From Methylophaga pinxianii (GTDB lineage Bacteria > Pseudomonadota > Gammaproteobacteria > Nitrosococcales > Methylophagaceae), in the NCBI RefSeq assembly GCF_020447225.1, contig NZ_JAJAEO010000173.1, positions 1 through 60,656 of the forward strand: DNA of 60,656 nt, read 5' to 3'. The notes below the pieces were generated by a model, which had not been told where the DNA came from, did no database searches, and saw only the letters and a program-made list of their open reading frames with translations. Position numbers and translations under genes: made by a program. Shown piece by piece: positions 23,025-34,974 of the stretch (positions within the stretch are counted from its first letter, which is position 1; every line of letters starts with the position of its first letter).

Positions 23025-23040
23025 TGGCATATAACCTGCG
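23025..23040 (+). promoter_or_regulatory. Sigma54 (-24/-12) promoter of the porin-glnK-amtB region
   Basis: TGGCAT-ATAAC-CTGCG keeps the invariant GG-N10-GC spacing of RpoN promoters. It lies about 90 nt before the porin start codon, with possible NtrC sites upstream. Nitrogen-controlled transcription through NtrBC and RpoN would follow; neither gene is in the window. Confidence 0.65.
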
Positions 23041-23130
23041 TTAGTTGTGGCAGTCTGAATACACGGTGTTGTAAAAAATCAACGCATCGAATTCAACAAA
23101 GACTAAAACAATTCAAACGAGGAGATATAA

Positions 23131-23859
23131 ATGAAATTCAAAACGCTCTCAGCAATGTGTCTTGCTGCTACATCAGTTTTCGCCGCTTCATCAGCAATGG
23201 CATGGGAAAGCGAAGACGGTGCACATTCAACCAGTGCAAATGTTGGCCTGTTCAGCGACTACTTATTCAGAGGTATTTCTTTTAGCGATGACAAACCTGC
23301 TATCCAAGGTGGTTTTGACTACGCACACTCATCTGGTCTTTATTTAGGTACATGGGCTTCTAATCTTTCTATCGACGATGAAACGAATATTGAAATTGAT
23401 CTCTATGGCGGTTTTGCCAATGAGTTTGGTGAAAGTGGCATCGGCTATGATGTAGGTGTGGTTCGTTATATGTATCCAGGTACTGAAAATGACGAAGAAC
23501 TGGACTATAACGAATATTATGGTGGTCTTTCTTACAGCTACTTCAGTGCTACCGTGTTTTATACCAGCGACTGGGGCAATACAGGCGAAGACGAAATCTA
23601 CTACAAACTGGGCTTCGATTATGACCTGCCATATGGCTTAGCGTTATCAGCACATTATGGTTACACTGATTCAGATCGTAATGATGGTACCGATTTAAGT
23701 GATAGTTATAGTGATTACGGCATTGGTTTAACCAAAGGCTTTGCTGGTCTTGATTGGTCAGTTGGTTATTATGGAACAGACAGCGATGGTGAAGATTTTG
23801 CCGTCGCGGAGAGTAATGCAGATGATCGTTTCTTAATCAGTGTTAGCTCGTCATTCTAA
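23131..23859 (+). CDS. TorF-family putative outer-membrane porin
   Basis: 242 residues, after a strong GAGGAG ribosome site. It has a signal peptide (about 1-24, AMA|W) and then an all-beta barrel with alternating aromatic and polar residues, ending in a C-terminal Phe. The NVGLFSDYLFRGIS opening is typical of the TorF-like porin family. These porins often sit beside glnK-amtB, and here a sigma54 promoter precedes it, so uptake of a nitrogen compound is plausible. The substrate is not known. Confidence 0.8.
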   Translation: MKFKTLSAMCLAATSVFAASSAMAWESEDGAHSTSANVGLFSDYLFRGISFSDDKPAIQGGFDYAHSSGLYLGTWASNLSIDDETNIEIDLYGGFANEFGESGIGYDVGVVRYMYPGTENDEELDYNEYYGGLSYSYFSATVFYTSDWGNTGEDEIYYKLGFDYDLPYGLALSAHYGYTDSDRNDGTDLSDSYSDYGIGLTKGFAGLDWSVGYYGTDSDGEDFAVAESNADDRFLISVSSSF

Positions 23860-23870
23860 ACACCCCAAGC

Positions 23871-23901
23871 AGATGGCTCTGCTAAACAGAGCCATCTTTT
23901 C
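23871..23901 (+). terminator. Hairpin terminator/attenuator between the porin and glnK
   Basis: A perfect 11-bp stem AGATGGCTCTG / CAGAGCCATCT with a CTAAA loop is followed by TTTT. Only 22 bp separate it from glnK, which has no promoter of its own visible in that space. It probably works as a partial terminator or a processing/stability hairpin. Confidence 0.65.
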
Positions 23902-23904
23902 TAA

Positions 23905-24258
<354 letters not shown>

Positions 24259-24276
24259 GCTTGAGGAGACATTAAC

Positions 24277-25551
24277 ATGGAATTAGGAAATCAAATCTTC
24301 CAACTCCAGTACGCCTTAGACACCTTTTACTTTTTAGTATGTGGTGCTCTGGTTATGTGGATGGCGGCTGGCTTCTCTATGCTTGAAGCGGGTCTGGTTC
24401 GTGCTAAAAATACCACTGAAATTCTGACCAAAAACGTTATGTTGTTTGCTATTGCCTGCACATCTTATCTGGTGGTTGGCTATGACATTATGTATGGCGG
24501 CGGTTTATTCTTATCCGGAATTGACGGCGGTGAAACATTAGTTGCTGATGCATTAGCGGCTTCTGCAGAAGAAGGCTTTGAAGGCGGCGCAGTTTACTCT
24601 GCAGCATCTGACTTCTTCTTTCAGGTCGTGTTTGTTGCTACGGCAATGTCTATCGTTTCAGGTGCCGTTGCTGAACGTATGAAACTGTGGGCTTTCGCAG
24701 CGTTTGCTGTTGTAATGACTGCATTCATCTATCCAATGGAAGGTTCTTGGACTTGGGGTGGTGCTGATGTATTTGGCATGTATAACCTGGGTGACCTTGG
24801 CTTCCTTGACTTTGCTGGTTCCGGTATCGTCCACATGGCAGGTGCTGCTGCAGCATTAGCCGGTGTTATCTTACTGGGTGCTCGTAAAGGCAAATATGGT
24901 CCTAACGGTGAAGTGCGCCCGATTCCTGGTGCAAACCTGCCATTAGCAACCTTAGGTACTTTCATCCTGTGGATGGGTTGGTTCGGCTTCAATGGCGGCT
25001 CTGTACTGAAATTAGGTGATATGGCCAGTGCTAATGCGGTTGCAATGGTGTTCCTGAACACAAACGCAGCGGCTGCAGGTGGCGTTATCGCGGCCTTGAT
25101 CGTGGCCAAATTACTGTTTGGTAAAGCTGACTTAACCATGATTTTAAATGGTGCATTGGCGGGCTTGGTCGCAATTACTGCGGGTCCTGATACACCTACA
25201 CCATTAATGGCTACCATTATCGGTGCCGTCGGTGGTGCGATTGTTGTATTCTCAATCGTGTTCATGGATAAAGTGAAAATTGATGATCCAGTTGGTGCTA
25301 TCTCTGTGCATGGTGTCGTGGGTCTGTGGGGTCTGCTTGCAGTACCATTGACAAATGCTGATGCCAGCTTTTCAGCCCAAATCATCGGTGCCGTCACTAT
25401 CTTTGTTTGGGTATTTGTTGCCAGCTTCATTGTCTGGGCATTACTGAAAATGATTATGGGTCTGCGTGTTACCGAAGAAGAAGAATACGAAGGTGTAGAT
25501 TTAGTGGAATGTGGTATGGAAGCATACCCAGAGTTCACTAACTCTAACTAA
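24277..25551 (+). CDS. amtB: Ammonium transporter
   Basis: 424 residues with eleven membrane helices. The twin pore histidines are visible, in GIVHMAGAAAA (about residue 187) and ISVHGVVGLWG (about 348). It conducts ammonium/ammonia across the inner membrane and is gated by GlnK. It starts 18 bp after glnK behind GAGGAG. I see no cleavable signal peptide, unlike E. coli AmtB. A strong terminator follows. A 269-residue antisense frame within it is a shadow. Confidence 0.95.
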   Translation: MELGNQIFQLQYALDTFYFLVCGALVMWMAAGFSMLEAGLVRAKNTTEILTKNVMLFAIACTSYLVVGYDIMYGGGLFLSGIDGGETLVADALAASAEEGFEGGAVYSAASDFFFQVVFVATAMSIVSGAVAERMKLWAFAAFAVVMTAFIYPMEGSWTWGGADVFGMYNLGDLGFLDFAGSGIVHMAGAAAALAGVILLGARKGKYGPNGEVRPIPGANLPLATLGTFILWMGWFGFNGGSVLKLGDMASANAVAMVFLNTNAAAAGGVIAALIVAKLLFGKADLTMILNGALAGLVAITAGPDTPTPLMATIIGAVGGAIVVFSIVFMDKVKIDDPVGAISVHGVVGLWGLLAVPLTNADASFSAQIIGAVTIFVWVFVASFIVWALLKMIMGLRVTEEEEYEGVDLVECGMEAYPEFTNSN

Positions 25552-25571
25552 GTTATTCTGCTAACTGAAAC

Positions 25572-25602
25572 AAAAAGGGCAGGTTTTTACCTGCCCTTTT
25601 TT
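25572..25602 (+). terminator. Rho-independent terminator after amtB
   Basis: The stem AAAAAGGGCAGGT / ACCTGCCCTTTTTT with a short TTTT loop has A and T tracts on both sides, so it may also help end the convergent hemE transcript. Confidence 0.9.
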
Positions 25603-25651
25603 ATGGCTGAAATTTCCAAGCCAACATACATTCTTTTCGTGCTTTCAAACA

Positions 25652-26716
25652 TTATTGATGATACTGAGCACTCTCTGCGTGGACGGCATCAACCAGAGCA
25701 GCTACATGGTCAGGATTAATGGTTGGATGAATACCATGCCCCAAGTTGAATACATGTCCACTACCATGACCATAGGCTTTGAGAATTTCTTTTACCTCAG
25801 ACTTTATCCGCTCGGGTTGTGCATATAACACACAGGGATCCATATTGCCTTGTAGAGCGACTTTGTCGCCAACCTGATGACGTGCCCATGAGATATCCGT
25901 GGTCCAGTCTAATCCCAGGGCATCGGCACCCACATCAGCCATATTACTTAACCATTGGCCACCGCCTTTGGTAAACAGCGTGACCGGAACGCGTCTTCCA
26001 TCATTTTCTTTGGTTAAGCCGCTGATGATCTGCTGCATGTAGGCGAGAGAAAATGCTCTGTAGTTTGGCCCGCTGAGAGCACCACCCCAAGTATCAAAAA
26101 TCATAAGAGCCTGAGCGCCAGCAGCAATTTGGGCATTCAAATAAGCTGTGACAGAGTTGGCCAGTACCGATAATAAATCATGCATGACATCTGGTGTATC
26201 AAACATCATGGCTTTGATTTTCGCAAAATCCTTACTTGAACCACCTTCTACCATGTAGCAAGCCAGTGTCCAAGGACTCCCGCTAAAACCAATTAATGGC
26301 ACTTTGCCATCGATTTCTCTGCGGGTCAGCCGGATGGCATCCATCACATAACCCAGACTATCTTCCATATCCGGCACGCTAAGGTTGGCGACATCCGATG
26401 CGCTACGCACTGTTTTATGAAATTTTGGCCCTTCTCCGGAAACAAAATGCAGTCCCAGCCCCATCGCATCAGGGATGGTTAGAATATCGGAAAAAATAAT
26501 CGATGCATCCAGATCATAACGACGCAGGGGTTGAAGCGTTACTTCACAGGCCAATTCCGGCGTGGTGCATAACGTCATAAAGTCACCGGCTTTTTCACGA
26601 ACTTGACGATATTCGGGCAAATAACGCCCTGCCTGACGCATAATCCATATAGGTGTTTTATCAACTGGCTGTTTTAATAAAGCACGCAGATAACGATCAT
26701 TTTTTAATTCGGACAC
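25652..26716 (-). CDS. hemE: Uroporphyrinogen decarboxylase
   Basis: 354 residues, the usual HemE length. Signatures: [16 protein letters not shown] (about 22-37), which contains the substrate-binding arginines, and the catalytic Asp region [13 protein letters not shown] (about 75-87). It converts uroporphyrinogen III to coproporphyrinogen III in the cytoplasm. The start is GTG (VSELKND). It sits between amtB and gltD, with a large hairpin 50 bp upstream. Confidence 0.96.
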   Translation of the reverse strand: MSELKNDRYLRALLKQPVDKTPIWIMRQAGRYLPEYRQVREKAGDFMTLCTTPELACEVTLQPLRRYDLDASIIFSDILTIPDAMGLGLHFVSGEGPKFHKTVRSASDVANLSVPDMEDSLGYVMDAIRLTRREIDGKVPLIGFSGSPWTLACYMVEGGSSKDFAKIKAMMFDTPDVMHDLLSVLANSVTAYLNAQIAAGAQALMIFDTWGGALSGPNYRAFSLAYMQQIISGLTKENDGRRVPVTLFTKGGGQWLSNMADVGADALGLDWTTDISWARHQVGDKVALQGNMDPCVLYAQPERIKSEVKEILKAYGHGSGHVFNLGHGIHPTINPDHVAALVDAVHAESAQYHQ

Positions 26717-26766
26717 CGGAGTACCTTTTTGTTGTTGATGGCAAATCCCAACCTCAGAAACAAAAT

Positions 26767-26810
26767 CGCACTGAGAGGTCTACTCAAGCGAGTATGACCA
26801 ACTCAGTGCG
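26767..26810 (-). terminator. Large hairpin between gltD and hemE (probable gltBD terminator)
   Basis: CGCACTGAG pairs with CTCAGTGCG at the ends, and inside them TACTC-AAGC-GAGTA closes a four-base loop, giving a 44-nt near-complete hairpin. On the minus strand it follows gltD and is trailed by ATTTTGTTTC, a weak T tract. It may terminate gltBD, or act in the hemE leader. Confidence 0.55.
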
Positions 26811-26846
26811 TTTAAATTGCCACGTGTTCAGATAAAAACTGGAAAC

Positions 26847-28265
<1,419 letters not shown>

Positions 28266-28277
28266 TTACCAGTTGTA

Positions 28278-31200
28278 TCAGGCCGCTTTGGTGGCAATTT
28301 TTAATAAACCATCCAATGACGCTGCTTTAGGTTTGACCAGCCAGAATTCTTTAATCGCCTGTTCAAAACGATCCAGAACCTGGTGCGCCCAGATACTACC
28401 GGTTTCACGCACGTGGTCTTCAATAAGGCCTTTAAGATGCAGAGCGGCTTCTGACATTTCGTCACCATCTATCCGCACCAATTCAACCAGCTCTTCGTTA
28501 TAACGCTCAGCAAAGGTGTTATCCAAATCCAGCACATAAGCCAGACCACCGGTCATACCTGCCCCAAAGTTCAGGCCGGTTTCGCCTAATACGGCAACCA
28601 CACCACCAGTCATGTATTCACAACCGTGATCACCAACACCTTCTACAACAGCGACTGCACCAGAGTTACGTACTGCAAAACGTTCACCGGCTTTACCCGC
28701 GGCATATAATTCACCACCGGTAGCACCGTATAAACAGGTGTTTCCGATAATGCTGGCATTCTGTGTTTCAAAGTCACTTTCTGGTGATGGATAAATGGTC
28801 AGCTTACCTGCTGCCATGCCTTTGCCTACATAATCATTGGCATCACCTTCCAGGCGCATTTCCAGACCACCGGCATTAAATACGCCGAAACTTTGTCCAG
28901 CAGAACCTTTCAAGTTAAGGCGAACCGGTTTATCAATCATGCCGTAATTGCCATGAAGTTTTGCAATCTCGCCCGACAGGCGTGCGCCGATAGAGCGGTT
29001 AATGTTACGAATGGTGTAATTGAATTCCCCACCGGTTTTATTGACGATGGTTTCTTTAATATCCGCTACCATCTGCTCAGCCAATTCACCTTTGTCATAT
29101 GCTTCATTTTTCGGTGCCAGACAAAATTGTGGTTTATCTTTCGCCACACCGGCATCAGACAACAATGGACTCAGATCAAGACCGCGCTGCTTGTCAGTAT
29201 TTCCTGGCAGGATTTCGAGTAAATCGGTACGACCGATCAAATCCTGCAGACTATGCACTCCTAATTTAGCTAACCACTCCCGGGTTTCACGTGCAACAAA
29301 CTGGAAGTAGTTCATCACCATTTGTGGCAAACCGATAAAGTGTTGAGTGCGCAGTTTTTCATTTTGCGTTGCGACACCGGTCGCGCAGTTATTCAAATGA
29401 CAGATCCGCAGGTATTTACAACCTAAAGCCACCATCGGTCCGGTACCAAAACCAAAACTTTCTGCCCCCAGAATAGCGGCTTTAATAACATCCAGGCCGG
29501 TTTTCAAACCACCGTCCGTCTGCAGACGCACTTTGTCGCGTAAATCATTAGCACGCAGAGTTTGATGAGCTTCACTTAAGCCAAGCTCCCAAGGACCGCC
29601 GGCATATTTAACCGAAGTCAGCGGACTGGCACCAGTACCACCGTCATAACCGGAGATGGTAATCAAATCGGCGTAGGCTTTTGCCACACCTGCTGCTACT
29701 GTTCCAACGCCAGCTTGTGATACCAGTTTTACTGATACCAATGCATCAGGGTTTACCTGTTTCAAATCAAAGATCAGCTGAGCCAGATCTTCAATTGAAT
29801 AGATATCATGATGTGGTGGCGGAGAAATTAATGTTACACCTGGTACAGAATGACGCAGCGTGGCAATCATCTGATTAACTTTGCCGCCCGGTAACTGACC
29901 ACCCTCACCCGGTTTAGCGCCTTGAGCGATTTTGATCTGCAGTACTTCAGCATTGACCAGATAATGCGGTGTCACACCGAAACGACCTGAGGCTATCTGT
30001 TTGATTTTGGAAACACGCTCGTTACCAAAACGATCTGGATCTTCACCACCCTCACCCGAATTCGAACGTCCGCCTAAACGGTTCATCGCAATCGCCAGCG
30101 CTTCATGCGCTTCCGGCGATAAAGCGCCTAAAGACATGCCTGCACTGTCGAAGCGTTTCAGAATAGCGCCGGTATCTTCAACGTCATCAATATTCAACGG
30201 TGTCTCGGCCAGTTTCACGTCCAGCAAATCACGCAACACCATTGCAGGTCGTTCGTTAACTAAAGCCGCATAAGCTTTGTAATCGTCGTAACTTCCACCC
30301 TGAACGGCTTTTTGTAATGTGCCAATGACATCGGGGTTATACGCATGATATTCACCACCATGGATGAATTTCAGCAAACCACCTTGTTCACGTTTTTTAC
30401 GTTGATTCCAAGCCAGTTTGGACAGTTGCAACTGATCTTCATGTAACGCGTTGAAATCCGCACCGTTCACTCGGCTGGTAGTGGCTGTAAAACATTTATC
30501 GACCACTGCATCGTTCAAACCGACGATTTCAAACAATTGTGCCCCACGGTAACTGGCAATTGTTGATATCCCCATTTTTGAGGTAATTTTGAACAAGCCT
30601 TTGTTGATACCTTTACGATAATGACGGCACAACTCGGCATGTTCGATATCCCGGATCTCATTGGTAGAACGTAAATCCTGCAGACAAGCATAAGCCAGAT
30701 AAGGATAAATCGCTGTCGCCCCATAGCCCAGCAACACCCCAAAATGATGGGGGTCGCGAGCTGTCGCAGTTTCAACAACAATATTGGCGTCACAACGTAA
30801 ACCGGCTTTAATCAGGTATTGATGCACCGCACCTGTGGCCAGTAAAGCATGGACCGGTAAGGTTTCTTTCGAAATACCTCGATCAGTGAGAATCAATATC
30901 ACATTGCCATTACGAACGGCTTGTTCAGCCTCGGCACAAATGGCATCAATCGCTTTTTCAAGACCCATTTCCGGCTGGTAATTCAATGAAATTCGATACG
31001 ATTTATATTCCGGATCGTTATCACCCAGTTTCAGAATCTGTTCAAACAGATTTTCTGTCAGTACAGGTGAATCCAGTACCACGCGTTGGGCATGATCTTC
31101 ACCTTCTTCAAACAGGTTTCGCTCTTTACCGATACAAGTCTCCAGCGACATCACGATATTTTCACGTAATGGATCGATGGGCGGATTTGTTACCTGAGCA

Positions 31201-32768
31201 AACTGCTGACGAAAATAGTCATACAAGGAACGTACTTTTTGTGACATAACCGCAAACGGACTATCATCACCCATTGAGCCTACAGCTTCTTGACCCATTT
31301 CACCCAATACACGAATGACCTGATCGCGCTCTTCAAAACTAACGCCGAACATTTTTTCATAAATATCAAGTTCATCGCCCTGAATTTCAGGCAATGTGTG
31401 CTGCTCATCTGTTTCAGTGTCCTGTAGTCGTTGCAGATTGTTATCCAACCATTCACGGTACGGTTGAGCGGTTTTAAGCATATTGTTGATATCTTCTGGC
31501 ATCAACAATTCACCGGTTTGTGTGTCCACAGCCAACATTTGACCTGGTTTCAAGCGGCCTTTTTCAACCACATCTTCCGGTTGATAGTTATAAACACCGA
31601 CTTCTGAGGCGAGAGTAATATGACGGTCTTTGGTAATGACATAGCGAGCTGGACGTAGCCCGTTACGATCTAATGTACATGCAGCATAACGACCATCAGT
31701 GATAACGACCCCTGCAGGACCATCCCATGGCTCCATATGCATAGAGTTAAAATCATAGAATGCCTTCAGATCAGCATCCATGGTTGGATCATTCTGCCAA
31801 GCCGGTGGAATCAGTAAACGCATTGCACGGAACATGCTCACACCACCCGCCAATAAGGCTTCAAGCATATTGTCCATACTGGACGAGTCAGAACCAGTGG
31901 TACCGACTAATGGACGGATATCTTCCATATTCTCGATTAATGAAGTGGCAAATTTTGCACCACGAGCCAAGGCCCAATTGCGATTGCCTTGAACTGTATT
32001 AATTTCACCATTGTGCGCCAAATAACGGAATGGTTGCGCCAAACGCCATTGCGGCCAGGTGTTGGTTGAGAATCGTTGATGGAAAACACAAATTGCCGTT
32101 TCCATGCGCTCATCACTGAGATCTTTGTAGAAAACCGGCAAATATGAAGGCATGACCAAGCCTTTATACGACACCACTTGTGAAGACAGACTTGGAATAT
32201 AGAAATCTTTATCGTCAGTAATAGCTTTTTCAGCTTTACGGCGAGCAATATACAGATTGCGTTCGAATGTGGCATCGTCCATCGCGTCACCAGCATTCAC
32301 AAAAACATGGCGCATTTTTGGCAGTAAACGTAATGCTTCTTGACCACAGGCTGTTTCAGCATCGACCGGCACTTCGCGCCAGCCTAAAACGTGTAAACCC
32401 TGTTCAGTAAGTTTTTCAGTTACCGTATCCTGTGCCAACTGTGCCTTGTTGTCGTCCTGTGACAGAAAAACCATACCGACGGCATAACGCTGGGCCAATG
32501 AAAAGCCAAGCTCTTGCGCTATCGCCCTAAAAAAGCTGTCCGGTTTCTTCAGCAATAAACCACAACCGTCGCCGGTCTTACCATCAGCACCAATCGCGCC
32601 TCGATGAGTGAGGTTACCCAGAGCTTCAATGGCTGTTTTAACAAGCCAATGACTGGGTTTACCATCCATCTGGGCAATCAGTCCGAATCCGCAGTTATCG
32701 CGCTCAAATTCAGGTCTGTATAGACCTTGTGTTAGTTCTGTTGGCTGACTCACGTCACATACCTTCAT
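28278..32768 (-). CDS. gltB: Glutamate synthase (NADPH) large subunit
   Basis: 1496 residues. The type-II glutamine amidotransferase domain begins at Cys26 (DNCGFG), which becomes the N-terminal nucleophile after removal of a 25-residue propeptide. The central and FMN-binding domains follow (about 480-1230), with the 3Fe-4S ligands in [12 protein letters not shown] (about 1130). The C-terminal GXGXG beta-helix is at about 1240-1480. It forms glutamate from glutamine and 2-oxoglutarate, the GOGAT step of ammonium assimilation. First gene of gltBD; no obvious Shine-Dalgarno precedes the ATG. Confidence 0.97.
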   Translation of the reverse strand: MKVCDVSQPTELTQGLYRPEFERDNCGFGLIAQMDGKPSHWLVKTAIEALGNLTHRGAIGADGKTGDGCGLLLKKPDSFFRAIAQELGFSLAQRYAVGMVFLSQDDNKAQLAQDTVTEKLTEQGLHVLGWREVPVDAETACGQEALRLLPKMRHVFVNAGDAMDDATFERNLYIARRKAEKAITDDKDFYIPSLSSQVVSYKGLVMPSYLPVFYKDLSDERMETAICVFHQRFSTNTWPQWRLAQPFRYLAHNGEINTVQGNRNWALARGAKFATSLIENMEDIRPLVGTTGSDSSSMDNMLEALLAGGVSMFRAMRLLIPPAWQNDPTMDADLKAFYDFNSMHMEPWDGPAGVVITDGRYAACTLDRNGLRPARYVITKDRHITLASEVGVYNYQPEDVVEKGRLKPGQMLAVDTQTGELLMPEDINNMLKTAQPYREWLDNNLQRLQDTETDEQHTLPEIQGDELDIYEKMFGVSFEERDQVIRVLGEMGQEAVGSMGDDSPFAVMSQKVRSLYDYFRQQFAQVTNPPIDPLRENIVMSLETCIGKERNLFEEGEDHAQRVVLDSPVLTENLFEQILKLGDNDPEYKSYRISLNYQPEMGLEKAIDAICAEAEQAVRNGNVILILTDRGISKETLPVHALLATGAVHQYLIKAGLRCDANIVVETATARDPHHFGVLLGYGATAIYPYLAYACLQDLRSTNEIRDIEHAELCRHYRKGINKGLFKITSKMGISTIASYRGAQLFEIVGLNDAVVDKCFTATTSRVNGADFNALHEDQLQLSKLAWNQRKKREQGGLLKFIHGGEYHAYNPDVIGTLQKAVQGGSYDDYKAYAALVNERPAMVLRDLLDVKLAETPLNIDDVEDTGAILKRFDSAGMSLGALSPEAHEALAIAMNRLGGRSNSGEGGEDPDRFGNERVSKIKQIASGRFGVTPHYLVNAEVLQIKIAQGAKPGEGGQLPGGKVNQMIATLRHSVPGVTLISPPPHHDIYSIEDLAQLIFDLKQVNPDALVSVKLVSQAGVGTVAAGVAKAYADLITISGYDGGTGASPLTSVKYAGGPWELGLSEAHQTLRANDLRDKVRLQTDGGLKTGLDVIKAAILGAESFGFGTGPMVALGCKYLRICHLNNCATGVATQNEKLRTQHFIGLPQMVMNYFQFVARETREWLAKLGVHSLQDLIGRTDLLEILPGNTDKQRGLDLSPLLSDAGVAKDKPQFCLAPKNEAYDKGELAEQMVADIKETIVNKTGGEFNYTIRNINRSIGARLSGEIAKLHGNYGMIDKPVRLNLKGSAGQSFGVFNAGGLEMRLEGDANDYVGKGMAAGKLTIYPSPESDFETQNASIIGNTCLYGATGGELYAAGKAGERFAVRNSGAVAVVEGVGDHGCEYMTGGVVAVLGETGLNFGAGMTGGLAYVLDLDNTFAERYNEELVELVRIDGDEMSEAALHLKGLIEDHVRETGSIWAHQVLDRFEQAIKEFWLVKPKAASLDGLLKIATKAA

Positions 32769-33000
32769 CGTTTGTTAGCGCCGTCGCAGCTCCATTCTGG
32801 TGGTTAAACCAGCACAGCTATGTCTAAACTGAGGAGCGTCGCACAAAAACACGGCAGAAAGGATCACCTAGTATAACGATTGATCCCGCACCATTCAATT
32901 CTAGCTACATCTTAGACTACATTTTTCAGCAGTAAATTTTCCTATTTTCAATAAAATAGCTAAAATGCACTGCTTTTCTGACAATACAATCGGACTAACA

Positions 33001-33495
33001 ATGGACAAACCGCTGGTAGGTGTAGTGATGGGTAGTAACAGTGACTGGCCTGTCATGCAAAAAGCCGTGGAACAACTCGACGCTTTTGGCATTGCTTACG
33101 AAACTCAAGTTGTTTCTGCTCACCGTACACCCGATCTGCTTACCGAATATGCCAAAACCGCCAAATCGAGAGGACTGAGTTCCATTATCGCTGGTGCTGG
33201 TGGTGCCGCTCACCTACCCGGTATGCTTGCAGCGAATACTTTAGTCCCTGTTCTTGGCGTCCCGGTTCCATCACGCTATTTAAAAGGGCAGGACTCTTTA
33301 TTATCAATAGTCCAAATGCCAAAAGGTATACCGGTGGCCACCTTCGCCATTGGCGAAGCGGGTGCCGCTAATGCCGCATTGTTCGCGATTGCTCAGTTAG
33401 CGATTCATGATAAGCAACTGGCGGCTAAATTAGAGCAATTTCGTAAAGATCAGCATCAGGCTGTATTGGATATGACACTTCCACCATTAGCATAA
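33001..33495 (+). CDS. purE: N5-carboxyaminoimidazole ribonucleotide mutase
   Basis: 164 residues from the ATG at 33001; an upstream in-frame ATG at 32965 would add 12 residues not found in the family. The active-site signature [15 protein letters not shown] opens the protein, and SAHRTPD (about 40-46) and [12 protein letters not shown] (about 67-78) follow. It moves the carboxyl group of N5-CAIR to C4 in purine synthesis, taking the product of PurK, encoded 13 bp downstream. Confidence 0.96.
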   Translation: MDKPLVGVVMGSNSDWPVMQKAVEQLDAFGIAYETQVVSAHRTPDLLTEYAKTAKSRGLSSIIAGAGGAAHLPGMLAANTLVPVLGVPVPSRYLKGQDSLLSIVQMPKGIPVATFAIGEAGAANAALFAIAQLAIHDKQLAAKLEQFRKDQHQAVLDMTLPPLA

Positions 33496-33508
33496 AACTG
33501 AGGACGTA

Positions 33509-34639
33509 ATGATTTTACCAGGTGCAACATTAGGCATGTTGGGGGGCGGTCAATTGGGTCGCATGTTTACAACTGCCGCTCAGACCATGGGTTACAAAGT
33601 TATCGTGCTGGATCCTGATAAGAACAGTCCGGCTGGAATCATTGCAGATAAACACATTTGTGCCGCTTATACTGACGAATCATCCCTGGCCGAGCTGGCT
33701 CAGCAATGCTCGGCAATCACTACTGAATTTGAAAATATTCCAGCCAACACACTCGCTTTCCTTGAAAACCGTACTGTAGTTCATCCATCATCAACTGCTC
33801 TGGCCAGCACCCAGAACCGTAATGTAGAGAAAAACTTCATTCGCGCCCAAGGCATTGCGACCGTGCCATTTGTCAGTATTTATAAGCGTGATGATTTTGC
33901 CGATGTCAGCAATCAGATTCACTTTCCAGCCATTCTTAAAGTGGCCACTTTTGGCTACGACGGAAAAGGTCAAATCGTTTGTGAAGATTTACAGGCAGCC
34001 TATGAAGCATTTGATGCTCTGGGTCAAAAGGAATGTGTTCTGGAGCAGCGAATTGATCTGGAACGTGAAATTTCGGTCGTTTTGGCTCGAAGCCAAGAAG
34101 GCCACATCACTGCATTTCCAGTGGCAGAAAATGTTCATATCAATGGAATTTTACATTCCACCAGCGTACCAAGTATTGCCACAGAAGCTCAGCAACAAAC
34201 CGCTGTTGAAATGGCCGGTAAAATTGCACACGGACTGAATTATGTAGGCACGATGGCTGTGGAGTTTTTTATCTCCAAACAAGGAGAGATCATTGCTAAT
34301 GAGATTGCACCGCGCCCCCATAATTCCGGTCACTACACGTTAGATGCCTGCCAAACCTCACAATTTGAACAACAGGTTCGAATGTTATGTGGTCTTCCTG
34401 CAGGCAATGCCGAATTAGTCACTCCCGTGGTGATGATCAATTTACTCGGGGATGTCTGGGGGAACAGTCAACCACATTGGGACAAACTACTGACCAAACC
34501 AAATATCAAACTTCATTTGTACGGGAAAAAAGAAGCGAGAGCAGGTCGTAAGATGGGGCATTACAATGTATTGGCGGACAGTAGTGATTCTGCAATGCTA
34601 ACTGCTATTGAAACATTTGCAGCCATCAAAGCCGATTAA
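33509..34639 (+). CDS. purK: N5-carboxyaminoimidazole ribonucleotide synthase
   Basis: 376 residues. The N-terminal Rossmann-like start is LGMLGGGQLGRM, with an ATP-grasp domain at about 95-300 (KVATFGYDGKGQ near 150, NEIAPRPHNSGHYT near 265). It carboxylates AIR with ATP and bicarbonate, supplying PurE. Its stop codon overlaps the start of the next gene (TAATG). Confidence 0.96.
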   Translation: MILPGATLGMLGGGQLGRMFTTAAQTMGYKVIVLDPDKNSPAGIIADKHICAAYTDESSLAELAQQCSAITTEFENIPANTLAFLENRTVVHPSSTALASTQNRNVEKNFIRAQGIATVPFVSIYKRDDFADVSNQIHFPAILKVATFGYDGKGQIVCEDLQAAYEAFDALGQKECVLEQRIDLEREISVVLARSQEGHITAFPVAENVHINGILHSTSVPSIATEAQQQTAVEMAGKIAHGLNYVGTMAVEFFISKQGEIIANEIAPRPHNSGHYTLDACQTSQFEQQVRMLCGLPAGNAELVTPVVMINLLGDVWGNSQPHWDKLLTKPNIKLHLYGKKEARAGRKMGHYNVLADSSDSAMLTAIETFAAIKAD

Positions 34640-34914
34640 TGCATAAGGTCACGATTACGTATTGTACCCAATGTCGCTGGATGCTCAGAGCAGCGTGGAT
34701 GGCCCAGGAGCTGCTGAGCACTTTTGATGGTGAACTCACCGAGTTAACGCTGAAAACAGGTACTGGTGGGATTTTTGAAGTAACCGCAGACGACCAGCTG
34801 GTTTGGTCTAGAAAACTGGAAGGACGATTTCCGGAAATCACTGAGCTAAAACAACGAGTTCGTGATGTTATTGTTCCTGATCGCGATTTAGGCCATTCTG
34901 ATCGAAAAAAATAA
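34639..34914 (+). CDS. SelT/SelW/SelH (Rdx)-family thioredoxin-like protein
   Basis: 91 residues, overlapping purK by one base. The N-terminal CxxC motif (CTQC, residues 10-13) follows a beta strand, as in Rdx proteins, where eukaryotic forms carry selenocysteine at the second position. Here both are cysteine and no UGA is involved. Family members are small thiol-redox proteins with unclear partners. Co-translation with purK is unusual but does not itself suggest a purine role. A bidirectional terminator follows. Confidence 0.85.
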   Translation: MHKVTITYCTQCRWMLRAAWMAQELLSTFDGELTELTLKTGTGGIFEVTADDQLVWSRKLEGRFPEITELKQRVRDVIVPDRDLGHSDRKK

Positions 34915-34934
34915 AACGATGAAACGTGAAATAT

Positions 34935-34963
34935 AAAAAAGGGATGCAATGCATCCCTTTTTA
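34935..34963. terminator. Bidirectional terminator between the SelW-like gene and topA
   Basis: GGGATGC-AAT-GCATCCC has an A6 tract on the left and T5 on the right. It can serve both convergent transcripts: purK/SelW-like (+) and topA (-). Confidence 0.85.
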
Positions 34964-34974
34964 TTCACCATAAC

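Noticed and set aside
24729-25538. A 269-residue antisense frame within amtB
   Set aside because: It mirrors the coding frame of amtB and lacks any start signal or family features.
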